A stretch of DNA of 64,000 nucleotides, from assembly GCF_021531715.1 (NCBI RefSeq), contig NZ_JAFBIT010000001.1, forward strand, positions 496,001 through 560,000, in the 5' to 3' direction. Positions 43,919 through 52,705 of this stretch are shown piece after piece. A program made the position numbers and the translations under genes. Within the stretch, counting starts at the first letter, position 1. Each line of letters begins with the position of its first letter. This DNA comes from Anaeromassilibacillus senegalensis (GTDB lineage Bacteria; Bacillota; Clostridia; Oscillospirales; Acutalibacteraceae). The notes beneath the pieces were generated by a model. The model saw only the letters and a list, made by a program, of their open reading frames with translations, was not told the origin of the DNA and did no database searches.

Positions 43919-45843
43919 TCCAGGTTGCCAAAACGGCGGGGTTCTGCTTTGGCGTGAACCGCGCGGTCGAAACGGTTTATAAGCTGCTGCACGAGGGCAA
44001 GCGCGTTTGTACGCTCGGCCCGATCATCCATAATCCGCAGCTTGTTGAAAGCCTTCGCAGACAGGGCGTGCGGATCATCTCCGCGCCCGAGGAGGCGGAA
44101 GTGGGCGAGACGGTCGTCATCCGTTCGCACGGCGTTCCGCCCGAAATCACGGAGCGGCTTGAGCGCAGGAATATTCCGTATGTGGACGCGACATGCCCGT
44201 TTGTCATGAAAATTCACAGGCTTGTTTCCGAGGGATCGGCAGCCGGCAGGCGGATTATGCTCGCGGGAGACGCCGGACATCCGGAGGTCGAAGGCATCCT
44301 CGGCTGCTGCAAAGGTCCGTACAGCACGTTTTTGACGGCCGATGCGCTCGAAAAAATGTTCCAAAATGATCCGGAACTCGCGAAAACGCCCCTTCTTTTC
44401 TGCCAGCAGACCACTTTTAACGTAGAAGAATGGGAAAAATGTTTGTTTTTCATCAAAAAGGTATGTACAAACGCTTCCGTTTTTGATACAATATGTAATG
44501 CTACCGCGAATCGTCAGCAGGAAGCGAAAACTCTCTCCGCCGAGAGCGACCTGATGATCGTCGTCGGCGGTCGGCACAGCTCGAACACAGCCAAGCTTCG
44601 CGATGTATGCGCCGCGTCCTGCGAGACGTATCTCATCGAGACGGCGGACGAGCTGAAAGCTCTGCCCATAGCAGGCAGACGTAAAATTGGCATAACTGCC
44701 GGGGCTTCAACACCGGCAAGCATAATAAAGGAGGTACTTGTTACCATGACAGAAATCAATGAAACAAATGAGCTTAATTTTGAGGAGATGCTTGAAGAGT
44801 CACTCAAGAGCTTAAATACAGACGAAAAGGTGCACGGTGTTGTTGTAGGCATTTCTCCCACCGAAGTGTATGTTGACGTCGGCAGAAAGCAGGCTGGCTT
44901 TGTCCCGGCTGCTGAGCTCTCCTCGGATCCGAACGCGAAGCCGGAAGACCTCGTGAAGATCGGCGACGAGATGGATCTCCTCATCATGAAGACAAACGAT
45001 CAGGAAGGCACTATCATGCTCTCCAAGAAGCGCATCGACGCAATCAAGGGCTGGGAAGACATCGCAGCGGCTATGGATGCTGCGGAGATCCTCACAGGCA
45101 AGGTTGCTGAGATCGTCAAGGGCGGCGTGATCGTCGTTTACAACGGCATCCGTGTCTTTATCCCGGCTTCTCAGGCGGTTGCAAACCGCGGCGATGACCT
45201 TGAGGCTCTCAAGGACACCGAGGTTCAGTTCCGCATCATCGAAGTCAACCGTCAGCGCAGACGTGCGGTCGGTTCCATCCGTTCCGTGCTCCGCGAGCAG
45301 AAGAAGGAAGCTCAGGCGAAGTTCTGGGAGACCGTTGAGGAAGGCCAGGAATTCACCGGCACCGTTAAGTCCCTCACAAACTTCGGCGCATTCGTCGATC
45401 TCGGCGGCGTGGACGGCATGATCCACATTTCCGAGCTCTCCTGGAACCGCATCAAGCATCCGAGCGAGGTTGTCTCCGTCGGTGATACCGTTCAGGTTTA
45501 TGTCAAGGGCCTTGACCGCGAGAACGGCAAGATTTCCCTCGGCTACAAGAAGATCGAGGATAATCCGTGGGAGATCCTCAAGAATCAGTATCCGGTTGGC
45601 ACCGTCTGCGATGCAACGATTGTCGGCATGACCACGTTCGGCGCGTTTGCCAAGATTCTCCCGGGCATCGATGGTCTGATCCACATCTCCCAGATTGCGG
45701 ACAGAAGAATCGAGAAGCCGCAGGATGTTCTGAAGGTTGGCGAGACCGTTAAGGTTAAGATCACAGACATCGACTTCGATAAGAAGAGAGTTTCTCTCTC
45801 CATCCGTGCGCTGCTCGAGGAGCAGGGCGAGGCTAAGGAATAA
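43915..45843 (+). CDS. ispH: Fusion of 4-hydroxy-3-methylbut-2-enyl diphosphate reductase (IspH) and ribosomal protein S1
   Basis: A 642-residue two-part protein. Residues 1-277 are IspH, the last MEP-pathway enzyme, with [4Fe-4S] ligands Cys11 (GFCFGVNRA), Cys94 (DATCPFV) and Cys194 (DTICNAT). Residues from about 278 contain four S1 RNA-binding domains (for example GTVKSLTNFGAFVDLGGVDG and ATIVGMTTFGAFAKILPGID). This fusion is known from several Clostridia. At the junction lies an in-frame ATG (44746) with a full AAAGGAGG upstream, and a promoter-like sequence lies inside the ispH part, so free S1 may also be made. S1-part codon use is that of a highly expressed gene. Confidence 0.96.
   Translation: MIQVAKTAGFCFGVNRAVETVYKLLHEGKRVCTLGPIIHNPQLVESLRRQGVRIISAPEEAEVGETVVIRSHGVPPEITERLERRNIPYVDATCPFVMKIHRLVSEGSAAGRRIMLAGDAGHPEVEGILGCCKGPYSTFLTADALEKMFQNDPELAKTPLLFCQQTTFNVEEWEKCLFFIKKVCTNASVFDTICNATANRQQEAKTLSAESDLMIVVGGRHSSNTAKLRDVCAASCETYLIETADELKALPIAGRRKIGITAGASTPASIIKEVLVTMTEINETNELNFEEMLEESLKSLNTDEKVHGVVVGISPTEVYVDVGRKQAGFVPAAELSSDPNAKPEDLVKIGDEMDLLIMKTNDQEGTIMLSKKRIDAIKGWEDIAAAMDAAEILTGKVAEIVKGGVIVVYNGIRVFIPASQAVANRGDDLEALKDTEVQFRIIEVNRQRRRAVGSIRSVLREQKKEAQAKFWETVEEGQEFTGTVKSLTNFGAFVDLGGVDGMIHISELSWNRIKHPSEVVSVGDTVQVYVKGLDRENGKISLGYKKIEDNPWEILKNQYPVGTVCDATIVGMTTFGAFAKILPGIDGLIHISQIADRRIEKPQDVLKVGETVKVKITDIDFDKKRVSLSIRALLEEQGEAKE
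44464..44492 (+). promoter_or_regulatory. Candidate internal promoter within ispH for the S1 part
   Basis: TGTACA (44464-44469), 17-base spacer, TACAAT (44487-44492), in a locally AT-rich stretch of the coding region. The -35 and spacing are identical to the uvrB promoter. It lies about 250 bases before the internal S1 start at 44746. Confidence 0.5.
44727..44748 (+). promoter_or_regulatory. Internal ribosome binding site and start codon for free S1
   Basis: AAAGGAGG (44727-44734), 11 bases, ATG (44746-44748), in frame with the fusion. Initiation here would give a 365-residue S1 protein starting MTEINETNELNFEEMLEE. Confidence 0.6.
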
Positions 45844-45859
45844 TCATAGTCCAGACACT

Positions 45860-45888
45860 GCAGGGTGGTTCTTGCCACCCTGCTTTAT
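45860..45888 (+). terminator. Terminator after ispH::S1
   Basis: GCAGGGTGG (45860-45868) pairs with CCACCCTGC (45875-45883), followed by TTTAT. Confidence 0.8.
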
Positions 45889-45932
45889 ATGATGGACATA
45901 TTTCAGAACATGGTCCACTGGAGGAACAATAG

Positions 45933-47342
45933 ATGAAGCGAGTAAAGAAACCTGTGTTTTTTATCATCGCGGTTCTGATCCTTGCGCTTACATATACGGC
46001 GGTTTTCGGCGTATATACGCAGAATGGCGATACGAAAAACACCTGGATCAAGGGTGTCGGCGACATCCGATGGGGCATTGATATCCGCGGCGGCGTTGAG
46101 GCAACGTTCAGCCCGGCCGACGGTGTGGATGCAACGGCGGATCAGCTCGAGTCTGCCAAGGCGATCATTGAGCTGCGCATGGTGTCGAAGAGCATTACGG
46201 ATTACGAGATCTACACGGATGAGGCGAATGATAAGATCATTGTGCGTTTCCCGTGGAAGAGCGGCGAATCCGATTTTGACCCGGAAAAGGCCATTGAGGA
46301 AATCTCCGCAACGGCGCTGCTGACCTTCCGCGAAGGCATGGAGTATGAGACGCAGACGCTCGACGAGAACGGCAATCCGATTTACCAGACGCCGACAGGT
46401 ACGACCGCCGAGAGCATCATTCTCGAAGGCAGCGATGTCACCGAGGCAAAGCCGGTCATGCAGCAGAACACCACAACCGGCGAGTACGAATATGCGATTT
46501 CCCTGACGCTTTCCGACGAGGGTACAAAGAAATTTGCCGAGGCAACCGAACGCCTCAAGGGCAAGATCATCTCGATCTGGATGGACGATATCATGATTTC
46601 CTATCCGACCGTCAATTCCGTGATTTCCAACGGTGAAGCGTCCATTACAGGCAACTTCACGGCGGCAAGTGCTTCTGAGCTTGCCTCAAAGATTCAGGGC
46701 GGCGCGCTTCCGTTTGCGCTCCAGACTTCGAATTTCAGCACGGTGAACCCGACGCTCGGCCTTAAGTCGCTTGATGCGATGGTGCTGGCGGGCGTAATTG
46801 CCTTTGCCGTGATTGCGGTCTTTATGATCGTGATCTTCAGACTGCCGGGCTTTGTCGCGGTGCTTACGCTGCTCGGTCAGCTTGCGATCACCTTTGCCGC
46901 GATTTCCGGCTACTTCCCGTTTGTCAACAGCTTCACGATGACGCTGCCCGGCATTGCAGGTATTATTCTTTCTATCGGCGTCGGCGTCGATGCGAACATC
47001 ATTACGGCAAGCCGTATCAAGGAAGAGCTCCATACCGGCAAGACGCTGGACGGTGCGATCCATAAGGGCTGCTCCAACAGCCTCTGGTCGATTATCGACG
47101 GCAACATTACGATTCTGATCGTTGCGCTGATGCTGATCGGTGTGTTCGGACCGTCGAATATCCTCTCCAAGATCTTCGGCGAGTCAACGACCGGCGCGAT
47201 CTATTCCTTCGGCTATACGCTGCTCGTCGGTGTCATCGGCAACTTTGTCATGGGCGTCTTCTGCTCGCGCATGATGATCAAGTCGCTTTCCGGCTTCAAG
47301 CCGCTCCGTAAGAAATGGCTGTTTGGAGGTGCGGATAAGTAA
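45933..47342 (+). CDS. secD: Protein translocase subunit SecD
   Basis: A 469-residue membrane protein of the SecDF complex that uses the proton or sodium gradient to help pull exported proteins through SecYEG. One N-terminal helix (about 6-26), a large extracytoplasmic domain containing DIRGGVEATF (the DxRGG motif), and five C-terminal helices with GIAGIILSIGVGVDANIITA are present. Its stop overlaps the secF start (TAATG). Confidence 0.97.
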   Translation: MKRVKKPVFFIIAVLILALTYTAVFGVYTQNGDTKNTWIKGVGDIRWGIDIRGGVEATFSPADGVDATADQLESAKAIIELRMVSKSITDYEIYTDEANDKIIVRFPWKSGESDFDPEKAIEEISATALLTFREGMEYETQTLDENGNPIYQTPTGTTAESIILEGSDVTEAKPVMQQNTTTGEYEYAISLTLSDEGTKKFAEATERLKGKIISIWMDDIMISYPTVNSVISNGEASITGNFTAASASELASKIQGGALPFALQTSNFSTVNPTLGLKSLDAMVLAGVIAFAVIAVFMIVIFRLPGFVAVLTLLGQLAITFAAISGYFPFVNSFTMTLPGIAGIILSIGVGVDANIITASRIKEELHTGKTLDGAIHKGCSNSLWSIIDGNITILIVALMLIGVFGPSNILSKIFGESTTGAIYSFGYTLLVGVIGNFVMGVFCSRMMIKSLSGFKPLRKKWLFGGADK

Positions 47343-48271
47343 TGAAAAAGTTCAAGATTGATTTTTACAAAAACAGAAAGATTTATTTTGGTATTTCGAT
47401 TGCCGTGATTTTGATCGGCCTGATCTGCAATTTCATTTTCGGCGCAAAGCTCGATATTCAGTTTGCAGGCGGCGCGATGATCAAGTATTCCGTCGACGGC
47501 GAGGTGGACTCGAATGAGATCGCCGAGCTGATCAAGAATGAGACGGGCAGAACGGTTTCTGTCGCGACAAACCAGACCATCGGTTCTGATGCATATCAGA
47601 TTACGGTCTCCTTCGCGGGCAATGAATCCGTTTCGCTCGAGGAGCAGAAGAGCATTGCGCAGTCGCTTTCCGATGCGTATGCTGAGCGTACCTTTGGCGT
47701 CATTGAGTCCAGCTCGGTTGACCCGACAATGGGCGCGAAGTTCTTCCAGAAGTGCCTTGTCTGCATGGCTATCACCTTTGCCATTCTTCTGGTGTACATT
47801 GCGCTGCGCTTCAAAAAGATCGGCGGTCTGACTGCCGGCGTTACGGCGATTATCGCGCTGGTGCACGATGTGCTGATCGTTTACTTCGTGTTCGTGATTT
47901 TCGGCCTGTCCATCAACGATGTCTTTATTGCGGTTATTCTGACAATTCTCGGTTACTCGCTGAACGATACGATTGTCATTTATGACCGTATCCGTGAAAA
48001 TCGCAAGCTGGAGCCGACGAAGAGCACGGATGCCCTGCCCGGCATTGTCAACAAGAGTCTGAATCAGACGATGACTCGTTCGATTATGACTTCGGTCACG
48101 ACGTTCCTTGCGCTGCTTGTTATTTTCATTGTTGCATCTGTCTATGGCCTGACAACGGTCAAAACTTTCGCACTTCCGATGATGGTCGGCGTAGTGGTTG
48201 GCTGCTATTCCTCGCTCTGCATTGCGGCTCCGCTTTACACGATGTGGTTTGTGAATAAGGCTAAAAAGTAA
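47342..48271 (+). CDS. secF: Protein translocase subunit SecF
   Basis: A 309-residue partner of SecD with six transmembrane segments. The signature GAKLDIQFAGGAMIKYSVDG in the periplasm-type domain and GYSLNDTIVIYDRIREN in helix 4-5 are clear, as is LNQTMTRSIMTSVTTFLALL. SecD and SecF are separate proteins here rather than the Bacillus-type fusion. Translational coupling with secD is likely from the one-base overlap. Confidence 0.97.
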   Translation: MKKFKIDFYKNRKIYFGISIAVILIGLICNFIFGAKLDIQFAGGAMIKYSVDGEVDSNEIAELIKNETGRTVSVATNQTIGSDAYQITVSFAGNESVSLEEQKSIAQSLSDAYAERTFGVIESSSVDPTMGAKFFQKCLVCMAITFAILLVYIALRFKKIGGLTAGVTAIIALVHDVLIVYFVFVIFGLSINDVFIAVILTILGYSLNDTIVIYDRIRENRKLEPTKSTDALPGIVNKSLNQTMTRSIMTSVTTFLALLVIFIVASVYGLTTVKTFALPMMVGVVVGCYSSLCIAAPLYTMWFVNKAKK

Positions 48272-48284
48272 TTTTTCTCACTGA

Positions 48285-48322
48285 AAAGATCCGGGAATGC
48301 TGAGGTTTTCCCGGATCTTTCT
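48285..48322 (+). terminator. Terminator of secDF
   Basis: AAAGATCCGGGAA (48285-48297) and TTCCCGGATCTTT (48308-48320) form a perfect 13-bp stem ending in T residues. Confidence 0.9.
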
Positions 48323-48327
48323 GCATG

Positions 48328-48360
48328 AAAAAGCCTGTGTCTATTTTGTGGACACAGGCT
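48328..48360 (-). terminator. Terminator of the XRE-DUF4037 operon
   Basis: AGCCTGTGTC (48332-48341) pairs with GACACAGGCT (48351-48360); on the minus strand it is followed by TTTTTC. It begins 5 bases after the DUF4037 stop. Confidence 0.9.
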
Positions 48361-48364
48361 GCAT

Positions 48365-49474
48365 TTATATTTGCGGTTCGTAAAGTGCTTTGACTTTTTT
48401 CTGATACTTGGGATAGTCGAACAGCACCGTGAAGTTAGCGATCTCACTGACCGAGCCGATCAGCGGCGCGTGCGCAAGGGAAGTGCCGGCGAGCGCCTCC
48501 TGCGCGGCCTGCGCGATTCGATCGGCGTAAATGACCAGAATATCCCGCCCGAAATAGGATTGTATCTCAACATCGACAGGTTTGGTAAGCCCGAGCGTGT
48601 TGTGCCAGTCTGCCATCCATTTTTGAGCCTGCACAAGATTGGTTTCCCGCTCTGCGATATTTGCGGCTGTAACGGCCTTTTGAATTGCTGTTTTGATCCG
48701 CTCGTCGACCGGAAGCCGGCTAAACGCCGTGCCGAACCATTTGCTGTATGGCGCATACTGACCGCAGTACAGAAATGCGAGCCGCATCAGCCGCTCTGCG
48801 ATCCTGCCGCAGACAAGTGCCGAACCGGTCTCGTCGCTGACGGCAGCGCATCGCTTGACAAATGCCTGCTCCTCCGCAAGCAGAGACCAGTTCGAGGCGA
48901 TCAGGTAGAGACGCACATCGTTCGGGTAAAAGCGGAGCTGATCGCGGATATCCTGAAGGTGCAGCCCATCGATAAAGAGCTTGCCCGCTGTCAGCGCCAG
49001 CAAACGGTGCTCGGAGAAGACGAGCCAATCCACAGCGGTGAAATTTTCCGGGTCGTGACGGCCAAGATAGCCGTCCAAGTATTCATGGACGGTATACAAG
49101 AAAATCAAAGGGGAGACCGGACCTTCGGAGATGTATTCCGCGTGTCGTATACCGTTGTCGCTTGGATCCGGTATGGAGAAGTTCACGCTGTATCCCGCGT
49201 AGGTGTAGGGAAATTCTTCCGAAAAAGCCTGCATGATCAGCGGCTTCAGCGCCGCGTCTTTCTCGCGCAGGAACAAGTAAAAACGCGGTCCTCACATGTG
49301 ATCGGTCGAGGTTTCGTCGTCCAAGCCCAGAACGTCCGAGCCATATCCGAGAAGTCCTGCCGTATAGGTCAAAGCGGGAAAACGGCGGTCCAGAATCGGC
49401 TTTGCAACGTCAAAAAAGAAGTTTTCGCACAGGGTTTGGCCCTTGATAAATTTTGGCATATACAACGCTCTCAT
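48365..49474 (-). pseudogene. DUF4037 nucleotidyltransferase-like gene interrupted by an in-frame TGA
   Basis: Two parts lie in the same frame. The first (49474 to 49295) encodes MRALYMPKFIKGQTLCENFF... then GLLGYGSDVLGLDDETSTDH-Met and stops at TGA 49292-49294. The second continues directly as GPRFYLFLREKDAALKPLI and runs to 48365, with the DUF4037 segment YAPYSKWFGTAFSRLPVD. Related proteins have Trp-Gly-Pro-Arg after the STDH motif, so a TGG to TGA change is the simplest explanation. The motif GYGSDVLGLDD corresponds to a nucleotidyltransferase GSx10D-type site. The ATG at 49474 overlaps the stop of the XRE gene. Confidence 0.85.
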
Positions 49475-49725
49475 CACGTTTCTTTTCCGGTGAGCAGCCA
49501 CATCACGTCGACATCCAGAATTTCAGCAAACGCCAGCAGCTCCATGTCTGTGACAATCCGGAGCTGCCCCTCGAGCTTCGAGAGCGCGGAGGCGTTGATA
49601 TCTACGCCGCGCACCTGAAGCTGCGCCAGCAGCTCCTTCTGCTTCATGCCGCGGCTTCGGCGAGCCGTCTCAATGCGCGCACCAACCAAATTCTTGTCGC
49701 CCAGCTCTTTTTTTCGGATACGCAT
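49474..49725 (-). CDS. XRE-family helix-turn-helix regulator
   Basis: An 83-residue protein consisting of little more than a Cro/C1-type helix-turn-helix (VGARIETARRSRGMKQKELL, then INASALSKLEGQLRIVTDME). ATG 49725 is chosen because GAAAGGGCGG precedes it by about 8 bases; ATG 49749, eight codons upstream, would leave a leader under 10 bases and has no ribosome binding site. It is coupled to the interrupted DUF4037 gene by a one-base overlap (TGATG). Its target is unknown. Confidence 0.88.
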   Translation of the reverse strand: MRIRKKELGDKNLVGARIETARRSRGMKQKELLAQLQVRGVDINASALSKLEGQLRIVTDMELLAFAEILDVDVMWLLTGKET

Positions 49726-49763
49726 CCGCCGCGCCGCCCTTTCTGTCATACCAGTATAGCAAT

Positions 49764-49792
49764 ATTATAATCTGTATGGGCAGAAAAATCAA
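49764..49792 (-). promoter_or_regulatory. Promoter of the XRE-DUF4037 operon
   Basis: Minus-strand TTGATT (49787-49792), 17-base spacer, perfect TATAAT (49764-49769). Confidence 0.8.
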
Positions 49793-49875
49793 TTGCGTTT
49801 TTGTAAAAATGGTTAGGATTATGCCGCGTGGGAAAAACTATCTGTACGCTCGCCATATAAAAATAAGAATTACTA

Positions 49876-49904
49876 TTGATTCTTAAGAAGGAATATGGTA
49901 TAGT
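49876..49904 (+). promoter_or_regulatory. Promoter of the flavodiiron protein gene
   Basis: TTGATT (49876-49881), 17-base spacer, TATAGT (49899-49904) with extended TGG. Confidence 0.8.
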
Positions 49905-49965
49905 AAACGTGAAAACGCATGATCTCCGGAGTTCCCGGCTATTTGAATGAATTGGAGGAAAGATT

Positions 49966-51819
49966 ATGTTCTGCACGAAAAAGATATCGGACGACTTGAC
50001 TTGGGTCGGTGCGAACGACCGGCGCCTGGCGATGTTTGAGGGCGTTTACAGTGTCCCGCGCGGCGTTTCGTATAACGCTTATCTCTTAAAAGATGAAAAA
50101 ACCGTTCTTTTCGATACGGTCGACAAGGCCGTGAGCGGCGTGTTTTTTGAAAATGTCGAGCACGCGCTTGGCGGCAGATCTCTGGATTATATTGTTGTCC
50201 ACCACATGGAGCCCGACCATTCCGCTACCCTGCAGGAGCTGATCCGGCGCTATCCGAATGCTAAAATTGTCTGCAATGAGAAGACCGTGACGATGATTAA
50301 GCAGTTCTTTACCTTTGATATCGACGCGTGCGCGCATGTCGTAGCTGAGGGAGACACGCTGGAAACGGGCCGACATACGCTGACCTTTGTGATGGCGCCG
50401 ATGGTGCACTGGCCCGAGGTTATGGTCTCCTACGATCTGACCGACAAAATTCTCTTTTCCGCGGATGCGTTCGGCTGCTTCGGTGCTCTGAACGGTGCGA
50501 TTTTCGCGGACGAGGTCGATTTTGAGCGCGATTATCTGGATGAAGCGCGCCGCTACTACACGAATATCGTCGGAAAATACGGTACACAGGTGCAGACGCT
50601 GCTCACAAAGGCTTCCAAACTGGAAATCAAGATGATCTGCCCGCTGCATGGCTTCGTTTGGCGACGCAATATCGGTGATTTCCTGTCGCGCTACCTGCTC
50701 TGGAGCGCATATACGCCGGAGAAAAACGGTGTTATGATCGCGTATGCTTCGGTTTACGGCAATACGGCGATGGCGGCAGAGATCCTGTCCAGCTATCTGC
50801 GCGACCGCGGTATCCCCACCGAAATGTTCGATGTTTCGGTCACGCCCGCATCGGAAATCGTCGCGGCATCTTTCCGCTGGAGCCACCTCGTTTTTGCCTC
50901 CACGACGTATAATGCAGGCATTTTTGTCACAATGGAAGCGCTGCTTTCCGATCTCGTCGCCCACAACCTATGCAACCGCACCGTCGCGTTGATCGAAAAC
51001 GGCTCCTGGGCGCCGACGAGCGGTCAGCTTATGCGCGAACAACTCGAAAAGTGCAGCAATATCCGCTTTATTGAGAATACCATTTCGATTTGCTCTTCCG
51101 TCAAGCAGGAGCAGCTTGCGCAGATTGAAGCGCTGGCCGATGCGATTGCGGCGGATCTGCCGCAGCAGGTGCAGGCAGCGGAGCCGGAGACGGTGGCATC
51201 AGAGGCGGTTGTTGATCCGGATGCGCTTTTGAAGGTGCCGTACGGTCTGTATGTGCTGACTGCGCGTGAGGGTGACCGCGACAACGGCTGCATCATCAAT
51301 ACGGTCATGCAGGTCACCAATACGCCGAACCGCATTTCGATTGCCGTCAACAAGCAAAACTGCACGCATGATATGATTCTGCGCACCGGCAAATTCAACG
51401 TCTCGCTGCTGACGCAGGAGGCGCAGTTTGAAGTGTTCAAGCGATTCGGCTTTGCGAGCGGCCGCGACACCGATAAGTTTGCAGGGGATTCCACGGTGCT
51501 GCGCACGGCCAACGGCGTGCGTTATATCGGCGAAGCGGTCAACGCCGTCTTGTCCGGACAGGTGATCCAGACGGTTGACTGCGGTACGCACACGCTCTTT
51601 ATTGCGGATGTCACAGAAGCGGTCTCGCTTTCAGCGCAGCCTTCTGTCACGTATTCGTATTATTTTGATCACATCAAGCCAAAGCCGGTTGTCACAGAGA
51701 AGAAGACGGGCTATATCTGCAAGATTTGCGGGTATATCTATGAGGGCGACACGCTGCCCGATGATTTTATCTGCCCGCTCTGCAAGCACGGCGCGGCTGA
51801 TTTTGAAAAGCTGCAGTAA
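49966..51819 (+). CDS. Flavodiiron protein with flavin-reductase and rubredoxin domains
   Basis: A 617-residue oxygen or nitric-oxide reductase of anaerobes. Domains in order: metallo-beta-lactamase diiron domain (about 1-245; HHMEPDHS, MVHWPE, SADAFG and CPLHG supply the iron ligands), flavodoxin (about 252-390; IAYASVYGNTAMAAEIL binds FMN), a flavin-reductase-like FMN-binding domain (about 415-560; VPYGLYVLTAREGD, INTVMQVTNTPNRISIAVNK), and a C-terminal rubredoxin (about 567-617; YICKICGYIYEG and FICPLCKHG). One chain thus holds the electron path from reductant to the diiron site. GGAGGAAAG precedes ATG 49966. Confidence 0.96.
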   Translation: MFCTKKISDDLTWVGANDRRLAMFEGVYSVPRGVSYNAYLLKDEKTVLFDTVDKAVSGVFFENVEHALGGRSLDYIVVHHMEPDHSATLQELIRRYPNAKIVCNEKTVTMIKQFFTFDIDACAHVVAEGDTLETGRHTLTFVMAPMVHWPEVMVSYDLTDKILFSADAFGCFGALNGAIFADEVDFERDYLDEARRYYTNIVGKYGTQVQTLLTKASKLEIKMICPLHGFVWRRNIGDFLSRYLLWSAYTPEKNGVMIAYASVYGNTAMAAEILSSYLRDRGIPTEMFDVSVTPASEIVAASFRWSHLVFASTTYNAGIFVTMEALLSDLVAHNLCNRTVALIENGSWAPTSGQLMREQLEKCSNIRFIENTISICSSVKQEQLAQIEALADAIAADLPQQVQAAEPETVASEAVVDPDALLKVPYGLYVLTAREGDRDNGCIINTVMQVTNTPNRISIAVNKQNCTHDMILRTGKFNVSLLTQEAQFEVFKRFGFASGRDTDKFAGDSTVLRTANGVRYIGEAVNAVLSGQVIQTVDCGTHTLFIADVTEAVSLSAQPSVTYSYYFDHIKPKPVVTEKKTGYICKICGYIYEGDTLPDDFICPLCKHGAADFEKLQ

Positions 51820-51845
51820 GATTTGCTGGCTTTAGGGGAATGGTT

Positions 51846-52634
51846 ATGGGAGCAACAACACAAATTTTGATCGGTATTCTTTTGCCGTTGCTCGGCACAA
51901 CGCTCGGTTCTGCCGTGGTGTTCTTTGTACGTGACGAGGTAAAACCAGCCGTGCAGAAAGCGCTGCTCGGCTTTGCGTCCGGTGTGATGATTGCCGCATC
52001 CGTTTGGTCTCTGCTGATTCCGGCAATCGAAATGGCGGAAAAGCAGGGCGGCATCGCTTGGATTCCGGCGGCGGTCGGGTTCCTGTCCGGCATGGGATTT
52101 TTGCTTCTGCTCGATACATTCGTACCGCACCTGCATGTCAATGCGGAGGAGCCGGAGGGGAAACGCTCCGGTTTGGGGCGTTCTGCTATGCTGATGCTGG
52201 CGGTCACACTGCACAATTTTCCGGAGGGCATGGCGGTCGGCGTCGTATTCGTCGGGGCAGTTTCGGGCAGCGAAATGGTCTCTGCTGCCGGCGCATTTGC
52301 CCTGGCTCTTGGCATCGCGATCCAGAATTTTCCCGAGGGCGCGATTATTTCCACGCCGCTGGCCAGTCGGGGAATGTCGCGCTGGCGCGCGTTTTCCTAC
52401 GGCGCTCTGTCCGGTATTGTGGAGCCGGTCGGCGCGATTCTGACGATTTTGCTGACGTCTCTGATCACGCCGGCACTCCCGTACATTCTGTCCTTTGCGG
52501 CGGGGGCGATGATCTATGTCGTCATAGAAGAGCTGATTCCGGAGTCACAGAGCGGGAGCCACTCCAATATCGGCACCATTGGCGCGGCGATCGGCTTTAC
52601 CTTGATGATGATTCTGGACATTGCATTGGGATAA
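51846..52634 (+). CDS. zupT: ZIP family divalent-metal transporter
   Basis: A 262-residue integral membrane protein with about eight helices. ZIP metal-site helices are visible as LAVTLHNFPEGMAVGVVFVG (helix IV) and LGIAIQNFPEGAIISTPLAS (helix V), plus an intracellular loop. ZupT-type transporters import Zn, Fe, Mn or Co. The ATG at 51846 has GGGG seven bases upstream; the ATG two codons earlier is too close. It follows the flavodiiron gene by 26 bases and probably shares its transcript, which suggests iron supply for the diiron enzyme. Confidence 0.92.
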   Translation: MGATTQILIGILLPLLGTTLGSAVVFFVRDEVKPAVQKALLGFASGVMIAASVWSLLIPAIEMAEKQGGIAWIPAAVGFLSGMGFLLLLDTFVPHLHVNAEEPEGKRSGLGRSAMLMLAVTLHNFPEGMAVGVVFVGAVSGSEMVSAAGAFALALGIAIQNFPEGAIISTPLASRGMSRWRAFSYGALSGIVEPVGAILTILLTSLITPALPYILSFAAGAMIYVVIEELIPESQSGSHSNIGTIGAAIGFTLMMILDIALG

Positions 52635-52652
52635 GCAGAAAAGAATAAAATG

Positions 52653-52691
52653 AAAACGGTTTCGGCTGATGGAGTTTGCCGAAACCGTTTT
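52653..52691. terminator. Bidirectional terminator between zupT and the AraC-type regulator
   Basis: A perfect 14-bp stem (52653-52666 with 52678-52691), with AAAA at one side and TTTT at the other, separates the convergent genes. Confidence 0.92.
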
Positions 52692-52705
52692 TATGTTGCT
52701 ATGGT

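Noticed and set aside
49292-49294. TGA as a selenocysteine or reassigned Trp codon
   Set aside because: The family residue here is Trp, not Cys/Sec; no SECIS-like hairpin was recognised just after it; other genes in the window end with TGA.
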